7,204 nt of DNA from Euryarchaeota archaeon UBA602 (GTDB lineage Archaea; Thermoplasmatota; Poseidoniia; Poseidoniales; Thalassarchaeaceae). A model generated the notes under the pieces. That model was not told the origin of the DNA. It was given only the letters and a program-made list of their open reading frames with translations, and ran no database searches. Of the stretch, positions 1-6,473 are shown in pieces (the stretch's first letter is position 1; each line of letters begins with the position of its first letter). Location of the stretch: the NCBI GenBank assembly GCA_002498455.1, contig DAHO01000081.1:10944-18147 (forward strand). Reading direction: 5' to 3'. Position numbers and translations under genes: made by a program.

Positions 1-1
1 A

Positions 2-313
2 CCTGCAGCACCACCACCTGTAGCCACCCCGCCAACTTCGATTCCTCCGGTGATGAATCCCCCCGCGCCTGCATTTACACCGGCCCCACCGCCACCCGCA
101 CCAGCGGCACCGGCTCCCTTGCCACCAGCCCCAATGCCTCCACCCAGTGGGCTGGGTGCTCCACTCCCTCCTCCTCCACTGTCTATGGACATGGACGTGA
201 TGCCAGACGAGATTACCCCTGCACCCGAAATACCAATGCAAGCGGCTCCGCGTGATGATTCATTAAGTGAAGGCGAGAAAGAAGACATCCTCTCTGATTT
301 GGGCGAAGATTAG
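2..313 (+). CDS. C-terminal end of an unidentified protein with a Pro/Ala-rich tail (5' partial)
   Basis: The reading frame is open from base 2 and ends at TAG (311-313), so 103 codons are visible and the start lies upstream of the window. The first in-frame ATG (50) is probably internal, because the same Pro-rich composition continues before it (AAPPPVATPPTSIPP). Roughly the first 60 visible residues are a Pro/Ala tract with PPPP runs, surely disordered. Then come a short Met/Asp segment (SMDMDVMPDE) and an acidic end that could form a short amphipathic helix (SEGEKEDILSDLGED). Such tails usually act as flexible linkers or extended arms on a folded domain, but that domain is outside the window and no function can be assigned. 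The stop overlaps the stop of the convergent gene by four bases. The coding call rests on a long open frame with strongly biased composition. Confidence 0.7.
   Translation, partial: PAAPPPVATPPTSIPPVMNPPAPAFTPAPPPPAPAAPAPLPPAPMPPPSGLGAPLPPPPLSMDMDVMPDEITPAPEIPMQAAPRDDSLSEGEKEDILSDLGED
310..313. other. Convergent stop-codon overlap (TTAG)
   Basis: The four bases TTAG carry TAG for the + strand gene (311-313) and TAA for the - strand gene (reverse complement of TTA, 310-312). No intergenic space remains between the two convergent genes. Any transcription terminator of either gene must lie inside the other's coding region, and their mRNA 3' ends should be complementary. Confidence 0.9.
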
Positions 314-2811
314 GATTCAATCGATGGTGCCATTGGGACCATTGCACTTGGGAGCATGACCGCCCTCTCCAGTCGATTGATAGCATCTTCTAACCCTTGC
401 AAATCACCTGATTTGGGTAGCGGATACTCATCTTTTGACAACGGCAAGACCGCTCCAGGACCGGGAATATCTGCCAGCCGTATACCCAATTCCTTCGCAT
501 CCTTTAGCAAACCATTTCCGCTGCTTGCATGCCTTCTTGACAATCTTTCAGCGGTCCACTCTTCCAGGCGTTTTGCAATCCTTGCCAAGCGTTTTTTCAG
601 ATCATTGGATTCAGTATCCTCTAGGATAAGTGCGAGTCGAATCAGCCGTTGTACACGAACATCAAGAGGTGGTGAGAACAACTCCCCCCAGGATTCCGAT
701 TCCCCAACTCCAACCAAAGTTCGAATTGATTTATCTGGCTCCAAAATTTGCTGCGTTTCAAACACCTCTTCATTATCGTCATCGTCGCCGGATGCCTCCC
801 CCTCCTCCTCGATATTCTCCGCCTCATTTTCAGGAGTTTCAACCTCAACTTCTTCAACAACTTGCAGGTTTGCTTGCTTTTCCATCACCTCTTCGCTCAT
901 AGGAATGAGCACAGGCAACTGCTTTTCAATCGTAGAATAAGGACTGTTTGGGATAAATGGTTCAAATTCAAAATCAGGATCAACAGTTCCTTCAGCATTG
1001 GCCAATGTTTGCATCATTGCTTGGAAATTTTCATCCAATTCTACCAAACACTCAGGCCTTCTAAGGTCTGAGAGTACCTGCTCTGCCAAATCAATATCCA
1101 ACCCCCAAGGAAGGGGTTCAAGCCGTTTGATTCGCTGCTCATGATTAGACATTGCAGCACGAATCCCCGGCAAATCCAAACCCAATTTTACAGGGTCTTG
1201 CGCAAGCATTTCTAGCAACCCACCTACGGACCACCCAAGGAATCGCCAATCATCGATTTCACTCTTCAATCCCTCAATCAAGTGATTTAGCCTAGGATCC
1301 TTTTGCATTCGTTGAGGTTTCTTTTCAGACAATATTGTGCCGTGACTTTCCAAGTCGGTAATCGACTTCTCATATTCGGATAAATTGAGCGTATTCGGGT
1401 CAAGGTTCGGGGGCCATAATGTCGCCAATTCAATTCTGGCTAGATCAAGATATTGACGGTGGCGTATTCGCCGATTTTGCGCTAATTCTACCCAATCCTT
1501 TGCCGCTTCAACCTCACTCAACCCCGCATTAGCACTCCGTAAATCAACCAAAAGTTCTGCAACCTTTGACAAACCATCAATGGACGTATCCAAACTTTCC
1601 AATTGATCAATCAGTGGAATTACAAGATCAATAAACGGCTGATGTGCATCTAATTCTTCCATCACTCCACGGGGTTCACTTTCGATTAGCGATGACCACG
1701 TACTCGTATCGATTCCATGCCTTGCCCACATCTCCAAGCGATTTCTGCTAGCATCACGCACAGCATCTGTTTTTGCAACCAACCCTTGAAGTAGAACATC
1801 AAGCGACTCTAGCGCATCAAGGTGCCCACGAGTTCTCTCCGCTAACTTCCGAAATTCTGGCCATTGTACCAAATGCACTTCCATTTGTACCCAAATGGCA
1901 TGACTGGCCTCAATATTCTCTGCAATCACTGGTATTTTTTGTTCCCAATGAATCATCTCACTCGCGAGTAAGGGCAATCGCACATCAACTTGAAACCCTT
2001 CTGATTGCCAACTCGCAATACGGGATTCTACGGCTTCAAATCGTCGATTCAAATCTGAGATGACCGTATCAATCTCGGCCTCAATTTGATTTAACTCCTG
2101 CACACTACTGGCCTTTTGGGCCGAAGAAACTGCCCCCCACATTCTTTCAGCAATATTGTGGCCAAATGGCCGAATCCCATTTTCGATTTTTCGTTGACAT
2201 CGGGAAAGAATATCGTCCATTGAATGAATACGTTCCGCTTCTTCGAAACGTTCGTAAATTGTGCCCCGGTGTAAACTGGAGACCTCCCATCCACGTTCAG
2301 ATAGCATATCCATCATCCCCTGCAATGCCTGCAACCGATCTGAATTCCGCCCCTCAATCTCGACCAATATCGCCTCAATTTTTCGCATCGGACTGACATC
2401 TTCAATCATCGATAAAATACGGGGTGAACCCATGACGATTGCATCATCAATTGCATCAAGCCGCTCGAGAATACGAGACAATTCTACCGTTCGACCCTCC
2501 TCAGACCACTTCCCCCGGACTCGTTCAGCAAGCAGTACCCATGGCCGATGTTGACGAAGTAATTGGCGTAATTCGATTTCCACCGAAGCGACATTGAGTG
2601 GGTTGATTAGTCGTGTGAGGAAATGTTGCTTTTGCTCATCCCAATGATTGGGTAAGTCTAGAACCATTGATTTGATTGTAGAAGCCAGTTCGGCCTGCTC
2701 TTCGATGTACAACATTTCCTGACTCGCGAGATTCCCGGCCGGTGCGTTGACTTCAAACCCTCTCTCACGTAAGGCAGCAAGGCGTGATTCGAACGCATGT
2801 GCATCATCCAT
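310..2811 (-). CDS. Large alpha-helical protein of repeated modules with acidic linker (unknown function)
   Basis: I recognise no family. From the ATG at 2811 the protein has 833 residues. An in-frame TTG at 2832 would add seven, but ATG was preferred because a GAGG lies 11 bases before it. No signal peptide or membrane segment is visible, so it is probably cytoplasmic. It is almost all helix, rich in Glu, Leu and Arg. A motif of the form R-L-x-x-W/L-x-x-x-G-F/W-x-V recurs near residues 7-21, 157-177, 261-275, 356-369 and 515-529. An A-E-R-x-x-G motif recurs at 95-100, 221-226 and 324-329. An L-x-x-L-E/D-x-L/I-D helix recurs at 115-123, 240-250, 331-341 and 401-411. The protein therefore looks like diverged copies of a module of about 95-155 residues. 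An acidic linker (about 651-682, with a DDDD run) precedes a C-terminal helical domain (about 693-833) with a Lys/Arg-rich helix. The fold suggests a scaffold or chromosome- or cytoskeleton-associated protein, but there is no Walker A motif or other catalytic signature. It diverges from the TPR gene and converges on the Pro-rich gene. Confidence 0.85.
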   Translation of the reverse strand: MDDAHAFESRLAALRERGFEVNAPAGNLASQEMLYIEEQAELASTIKSMVLDLPNHWDEQKQHFLTRLINPLNVASVEIELRQLLRQHRPWVLLAERVRGKWSEEGRTVELSRILERLDAIDDAIVMGSPRILSMIEDVSPMRKIEAILVEIEGRNSDRLQALQGMMDMLSERGWEVSSLHRGTIYERFEEAERIHSMDDILSRCQRKIENGIRPFGHNIAERMWGAVSSAQKASSVQELNQIEAEIDTVISDLNRRFEAVESRIASWQSEGFQVDVRLPLLASEMIHWEQKIPVIAENIEASHAIWVQMEVHLVQWPEFRKLAERTRGHLDALESLDVLLQGLVAKTDAVRDASRNRLEMWARHGIDTSTWSSLIESEPRGVMEELDAHQPFIDLVIPLIDQLESLDTSIDGLSKVAELLVDLRSANAGLSEVEAAKDWVELAQNRRIRHRQYLDLARIELATLWPPNLDPNTLNLSEYEKSITDLESHGTILSEKKPQRMQKDPRLNHLIEGLKSEIDDWRFLGWSVGGLLEMLAQDPVKLGLDLPGIRAAMSNHEQRIKRLEPLPWGLDIDLAEQVLSDLRRPECLVELDENFQAMMQTLANAEGTVDPDFEFEPFIPNSPYSTIEKQLPVLIPMSEEVMEKQANLQVVEEVEVETPENEAENIEEEGEASGDDDDNEEVFETQQILEPDKSIRTLVGVGESESWGELFSPPLDVRVQRLIRLALILEDTESNDLKKRLARIAKRLEEWTAERLSRRHASSGNGLLKDAKELGIRLADIPGPGAVLPLSKDEYPLPKSGDLQGLEDAINRLERAVMLPSAMVPMAPSIES
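1087..2793 (-). repeat. Diverged protein-level repeat modules inside the large helical protein
   Basis: At least four, probably five, copies of a helical module are encoded here. Approximate spans on the - strand are 2793-2434, 2343-2059, 2043-1783, 1758-1570 and, more weakly, 1269-1087. They share the entry motif (ESRLAALRERGFEV, ESRIASWQSEGFQV, RNRLEMWARHGIDT, DDWRFLGWSV). Three also share A-E-R-x-x-G in the middle, and four share an LESLD-like closing helix. Similarity is at protein level only. No DNA repeats are apparent, so the duplications are old. Boundaries are by eye, and spacing between the entry motifs varies (about 95 to 160 residues), so some modules carry insertions or intervening degenerate copies. 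Confidence 0.55.
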
Positions 2812-2874
2812 CGTGGTGCTCGCCTCATTCAACCGAGACCGCTACCGGCACTTCAACCTCCGCTTTGCGGCGTC

Positions 2875-2880
2875 AATAAA
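2875..2880 (-). promoter_or_regulatory. Possible TATA-like element for the - strand gene
   Basis: On the - strand this reads TTTATT, preceded by a purine run (GAGAGGGG). If used as an archaeal TATA box, transcription would begin near 2850, giving a leader of about 40 nt to the ATG at 2811 or about 20 nt to the TTG at 2832. The match is weak and the call depends on the organism being archaeal. Confidence 0.25.
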
Positions 2881-2901
2881 CCCCTCTCAAAAACCGCCTT
2901 T

Positions 2902-2917
2902 CACCCCTATAGGGGTG
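2902..2917. promoter_or_regulatory. Perfect 16-bp palindrome, candidate operator
   Basis: CACCCCTATAGGGGTG reads identically on both strands and has no spacer. It lies between divergent genes, 37 bp before the + strand ATG and about 90 bp before the - strand ATG. A symmetric site of this size is typical for a dimeric helix-turn-helix regulator, and the central TATA could also overlap a TBP site. The flanking C runs are unlike a usual archaeal BRE. No regulator gene is in the window. As RNA it would fold only with an unfavourably tight loop, so a DNA-level role is more likely. Confidence 0.55.
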
Positions 2918-2954
2918 CGAACCACTCAAAAGGTGTGGAAGTCCGCTCCGGCCA

Positions 2955-5819
2955 ATGGACCCAGTCTCAATTGGATTAACGCTGTTTTTTGCCGCGGCGA
3001 CTAGTGCGGTAATTTGGTGGCTCGTGCAGGCAGAAGTTGGCCTCCGCCGTCTGCGAGAGGATTTGGAAACTGCACATGCTGAAACCAGTCATGTACTCGC
3101 AAGCCTAAATGCTCGTACAGAAGAGTTGGCAGAGAGTGCATTGGCACTCCAAAGAGCACATCCTGGTATGGCTGGAATTATCGATGCACACCGGACTATC
3201 GATCGTTTGCAATCAACCTTGGCTGGCGCCGGAGAATCGGATGAAGTTCGCATGGCTGCAGGAAGTACACTTTCTGCTGTGAAGGGACTTCTCGCGACCC
3301 GTACAGGCGAAGGTGACCTTGAACATACCAATCCTGCAGACTCTGGCCTACTGAAGTTGGTGACTCGAGTTCTACAAACATTAGATCAGCTCGAGCTTTC
3401 AATTGATGATCTCACATTAACTGAGATTGAAGCACGCCGATTAGGTGAGATTGCATTCCTAGCAGGAGACCGAGGTTGGGCCAATGCTTGCTACCTTGCC
3501 GCTGCGGAAATCGCTCCAGGTCAACCTGCAACCCTGCGAAGTCTGTGCCGCCTTTCAAGAGAATCGGGTGATGATGAAAAACTCCGCGAACATCTTGAAG
3601 GTCTGCTAAATATCACTCCTGATGAACCCGAAATTCTTCGAGAACACGCTCGCCTCCTCACCAAGATGGGAGACGCTGCGGCTGAGGTGGATCTCCGTCG
3701 CCTTGAGGCCATGGGGGTTGAAACTGCCGAAGACAAATCGATGATGGCCAGCCTGGCTGCACGAGCAGGAAATACCGATGTAGCATTGCAATCGATTGAA
3801 GCCGCACTTGCTAGCAATCCAACGGGCGATGATTGGTTGCGTAAGGCCGAATTACATCTTGAGCGGAATGAACGGGGCCTTGGGATTTCAGCAGTCGATG
3901 AAGCCATCTCATTGAACCGTCAATCGGGCCCAGCATGGTCGATTCGCGCTCAGTTACTCAAAGACGAACCCGGTCGCTTAGAAGAGGCACTCAAAGCCAC
4001 AGTCCATGCGGTTGCTCTGGGTGAGCCACTAGATATTCTGAAGGCCGAACTATTGGAGGCCATGGACAGGGCGGATGAGGCCAAACAATCTCTGGTCGAA
4101 GCCCTTTCCAAGCAACCTGAGAACGCTGAAATCAGAGCCCAACTCGTTCTCTTGCACCATCAAGAAGGAAATCCCGAAGCAGCGTTTGAGATCTTGGCCG
4201 AAGCCCCTGCCGGTGCTTGGGACGGTGCCGCATTATACATTCAGAAGGGTCGCTTGATTCTCGCCGAAGCGGATCGATATCGAGATGGTACAGGTGACCG
4301 GGATCGAGAATTGTTATCGGAGGCGGATTTGGCATTTGAGGCCGCATTGAACGCTGACCGAGAGAGCGGTGTGGCCTGGTTGGGCAAAGCCCGAATACAG
4401 CGGATGCTGCAAGACCTATCTGAGGCTCAAATCTCCCTCGCACGTGCCCGTAGGTTACTTCCTGATGAACCACTCATCGCCGCTGAAGAAGCCCTTCTTG
4501 CACTGGACAGCAATGATGTTGATGCCGCTGCCCGCCTCATCTCGGAAGCCCATGTTTTGGAAAGAGACTCCTCTGTGATTGATTATGTCAAAGGCGTCGT
4601 GGCCGCGAGAAGAGGTGACATGGCCGAGGCGAAACGCCTCTTCGACACCGTCCTATCTGCCGAACCAAACCATGTTCGCGCCCGTTTGAATCGCTGCACA
4701 ACACTGATGATTGAGCAAGATCACCATGCTGCACTTGATGATGTACAATTCTTGCTTGAAGCTCATCCTGAGTTGGATTTGGCACGCCTACGTCGTGGAG
4801 AAATTATGATGTCGTTGGGTGAGTGGCAAGAGGCCGAATCCAATTTCAGAGACGTGTTGTCAAGGAGTGGAAAGAATCCACAGGCCTTGATTCAGTTGGC
4901 CGCTTCATTGATTGCACAGGAACGTTTGACAGAGGCCGAACAACCGCTCAATGAAGCCATCAAACTCGATGGCAATTCAGCAGAAGGGTGGTATCAGAGA
5001 GGGTTACTGTACGAATCCTTCGGTCAACTAAAGGGTGCACTTTCTGACTTTGAAACTGCAGCAAAGCGTGATCGCCATCACATGAATGCACTCTTGCGAA
5101 TCGCCGCGATTCATCATACCAGTGGAGAGTGGGACGCTGCAGAAACTGCTTGGAGAAACGTGCTGAACGTGGAGCCCGAAAATCGAATCGCCCGGCGTCG
5201 GATCCAAGAAGCAATCGACGGCCAATCCGCAACCAAGAAGGCAAAGGTTCTGTCTACAAACATGAGTGCAACAACCGTTGAAATTGAAACTGCGATCGAG
5301 CAGGTGGAGTCCGAACCCGTCGTCGAAATCGAGACACCCCTAACAGAGGAAATCGAAGTCGAAATTCCAATTCAGGTCGAGATTCCGCAGGACGAAACGA
5401 CCGAAATCGAGACCATAACAGAAGCGGAAGAAGAGTTCATTGAAGAGGACGAAGAAGCCCCAATTGAAGTCGAAATCCCTACAGTCAGTGAGGAAGACCC
5501 CGACAGGCCTAGAGGCACTGCGATGGATTGGGTCGATGCAATTGAGGAATACATCAATGAGAACGGCGGCGTCGTCAATCAAGATTTCAAAAAATTAGGT
5601 TTGATTCCTGAAGACATCACAACGGAAGAGCGCACGCGAATGAATTACGAGCTGCAAAACTGCTTCACCAAGCATAAACTCAACAATTTCCGAATCTTCT
5701 ATTGCTCACCGACAATCGTCGACCCTGTCGATATCAAAGCACAGTATGAGAAGTACGAAGGCCAGGGTAAATCCGAGATTGAACAAGAAGATTTTGAGTT
5801 TGGATTCGGACCGCTGTGA
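2955..5819 (+). CDS. Membrane-anchored TPR protein with acidic VEIP linker and unknown C-terminal domain
   Basis: This 954-residue protein starts at ATG 2955. It has one N-terminal hydrophobic segment (about 5-24, IGLTLFFAAATSAVIWWLV) followed by basic residues (RRLR, 31-34). By the positive-inside rule the rest should face the cytoplasm. A likely coiled coil (about 29-68) follows, then tetratricopeptide repeats. The clearest array is six consecutive 33-35-residue units between 541 and 743 (such as AEGWYQRGLLYESFGQLKGA). Weaker units run from about 160 to 540. TPRs are helical hairpins that bind partner proteins. A disordered acidic linker (about 775-847) carries repeated VEIE/VEIP units and an EE-rich run. 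It leads to a compact C-terminal domain of about 80 residues (855-935; AMDWVDAIEEYINENGG onward) that I do not recognise. The likely role is a membrane-tethered assembly scaffold, with partners unknown. It diverges from the helical-module gene, and the redoxin gene follows 37 bp downstream. Confidence 0.88.
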   Translation: MDPVSIGLTLFFAAATSAVIWWLVQAEVGLRRLREDLETAHAETSHVLASLNARTEELAESALALQRAHPGMAGIIDAHRTIDRLQSTLAGAGESDEVRMAAGSTLSAVKGLLATRTGEGDLEHTNPADSGLLKLVTRVLQTLDQLELSIDDLTLTEIEARRLGEIAFLAGDRGWANACYLAAAEIAPGQPATLRSLCRLSRESGDDEKLREHLEGLLNITPDEPEILREHARLLTKMGDAAAEVDLRRLEAMGVETAEDKSMMASLAARAGNTDVALQSIEAALASNPTGDDWLRKAELHLERNERGLGISAVDEAISLNRQSGPAWSIRAQLLKDEPGRLEEALKATVHAVALGEPLDILKAELLEAMDRADEAKQSLVEALSKQPENAEIRAQLVLLHHQEGNPEAAFEILAEAPAGAWDGAALYIQKGRLILAEADRYRDGTGDRDRELLSEADLAFEAALNADRESGVAWLGKARIQRMLQDLSEAQISLARARRLLPDEPLIAAEEALLALDSNDVDAAARLISEAHVLERDSSVIDYVKGVVAARRGDMAEAKRLFDTVLSAEPNHVRARLNRCTTLMIEQDHHAALDDVQFLLEAHPELDLARLRRGEIMMSLGEWQEAESNFRDVLSRSGKNPQALIQLAASLIAQERLTEAEQPLNEAIKLDGNSAEGWYQRGLLYESFGQLKGALSDFETAAKRDRHHMNALLRIAAIHHTSGEWDAAETAWRNVLNVEPENRIARRRIQEAIDGQSATKKAKVLSTNMSATTVEIETAIEQVESEPVVEIETPLTEEIEVEIPIQVEIPQDETTEIETITEAEEEFIEEDEEAPIEVEIPTVSEEDPDRPRGTAMDWVDAIEEYINENGGVVNQDFKKLGLIPEDITTEERTRMNYELQNCFTKHKLNNFRIFYCSPTIVDPVDIKAQYEKYEGQGKSEIEQEDFEFGFGPL
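5277..5495 (+). repeat. Acidic VEIE/VEIP low-complexity segment
   Basis: Within the TPR protein, residues about 775-847 contain repeated short units: VEIETA, VEIETP, EVEIP, QVEIP, TEIETI and IEVEIP, separated by Glu-rich stretches. The DNA shows the matching short imperfect repeats around gtcgaaatt and gtcgagatt, pointing to local slippage or duplication. The alternating hydrophobic/acidic pattern differs from a plain acidic linker and could give extended beta-prone strands. Its function is unknown. Confidence 0.65.
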
Positions 5820-5856
5820 ACGTGAAGTTCAAGCATCTAACCTCGGTCAGTCAACC

Positions 5857-6399
5857 ATGAGCCGAGGACTGGAACCTGGAGACGAAGCGCTAGAGTTTGA
5901 TTTACCCAATGCCAACCCCAACGGGCCTGAGCATTGCACACTATCCAGTCAGACGACAGATATCGGTTGCATCGTGGTATTCACTTGCAATCATTGCCCC
6001 TATGTGGTCGGGAGTGAATCAAGAATCGAATCCGTTGCATCCTATGCGCGTGAGCAAGGGATGGGTTTTGTGGGCATCAATTCCAACGATCCTGACAATT
6101 ATCCAACCGACAATTGGGAGCACATGGTCAAACGTGCGGAGACCATGTCCTATCCCTATCTTCATGATGCAAGCCAGGAAGTGGCCCGAGGCTGGGGTGC
6201 AGAACGCACACCAGAGTTCTACCTGATTAACGGTCAAGGGAGGATTACGTATCGAGGACGACTCGATGATTCGCCAAAAGACCCCGGTCTTGCCACCACC
6301 CATGAATTGATGGACGCCATCGCTGCACTGCTCGCCGATGAGCAACCCGAAACACCACGTACAGACAGCATTGGCTGCTCAGTGAAGTGGAAGGTGTAA
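5857..6399 (+). CDS. Thioredoxin-fold redoxin, PRX_like1 type (CNHCP active site)
   Basis: This 180-residue protein belongs to the AhpC/TSA-thioredoxin superfamily, in the group known as PRX_like1. The start chosen is ATG 5857 (MSRGLEPGDEALEF), where the family's usual N-terminus begins. An in-frame ATG at 5746 would add 37 unrelated residues that overlap the TPR gene. The active site is FTCNHCPYV, with Cys44 and Cys47 as the CxxC pair. The family also shows GINSND (73-78), a cis-proline loop (RTPEFYLIN, Pro119) and a conserved C-terminal IGCSVKWK containing Cys174; all are present. Cys27 and Cys38 are additional cysteines. No signal peptide is seen, so it should act in the cytoplasm as a thiol oxidoreductase or peroxidase-like protein. 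Its substrate is not known from sequence. It lies 37 bp after the TPR gene and 74 bp before the methyltransferase, so cotranscription is plausible. No Shine-Dalgarno sequence is visible. Confidence 0.9.
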   Translation: MSRGLEPGDEALEFDLPNANPNGPEHCTLSSQTTDIGCIVVFTCNHCPYVVGSESRIESVASYAREQGMGFVGINSNDPDNYPTDNWEHMVKRAETMSYPYLHDASQEVARGWGAERTPEFYLINGQGRITYRGRLDDSPKDPGLATTHELMDAIAALLADEQPETPRTDSIGCSVKWKV

Positions 6400-6463
6400 G
6401 TTTGCGCTTGGGGTTGCCCGCCCGCATCTTTGCCACAATGCTCCGCATTCTCCCCCGTCGAGT

Positions 6464-6469
6464 AGGGGA
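6464..6469 (+). promoter_or_regulatory. Weak Shine-Dalgarno-like AGGGGA deciding the methyltransferase start
   Basis: AGGGGA ends four bases before the ATG at 6474. It is an imperfect match to GGAGG-type sites. The alternative in-frame ATG at 6438 has no purine run before it, so this element tips the start choice toward 6474. Confidence 0.35.
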
Positions 6470-6473
6470 CAGA

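Larger units (their letters stand above)
2812..2954. promoter_or_regulatory. Divergent intergenic control region
   Basis: These 143 bp separate the starts of the two large divergent genes and must hold both promoters. Visible in it are a perfect 16-bp palindrome (2902-2917), CTCAAAA direct repeats on either side of the palindrome (2886-2892 and 2925-2931), a TATA-like hexamer on the - strand (2875-2880) and a small CCGC/GCGG hairpin with a 3-base loop (2860-2870). No strong Shine-Dalgarno sequence precedes the + gene: the nearest purine run (GGAAG, 2937-2941) is 13 bases from its ATG. If a TSS lies about 25 bases past the TATA at the palindrome centre, the + gene leader would be about 20 nt. 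Confidence 0.6.

Noticed and set aside
62..180. Tandem-looking C-rich DNA repeat
   Set aside because: It is explained by Pro/Ala codons of a low-complexity protein tail; no regular repeat unit is seen.
356..940. 194-codon open frame on the + strand
   Set aside because: It is the antisense shadow of the large - strand gene. The Ser-rich translation is what complementing Glu/Asp/Leu-rich coding sequence yields.
1868..1900. Inverted repeat CAAATG...CATTTG
   Set aside because: The arms are only six bases, inside a well-supported coding region, with no compensating evidence of RNA structure.
3521..3907. 128-codon open frame on the - strand, Arg/Ser-rich
   Set aside because: It is antisense to the TPR region of the + strand gene, whose frame is continuous and shows repeat periodicity.
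5746..5856. N-terminal extension of the redoxin (ATG 5746)
   Set aside because: The extra 37 residues overlap the end of the TPR gene and do not resemble the family. The conserved N-terminus begins at ATG 5857.
6400..6473. Possible terminator between the redoxin and methyltransferase genes
   Set aside because: There is no convincing hairpin and no T-run, so the genes are left as possibly cotranscribed.
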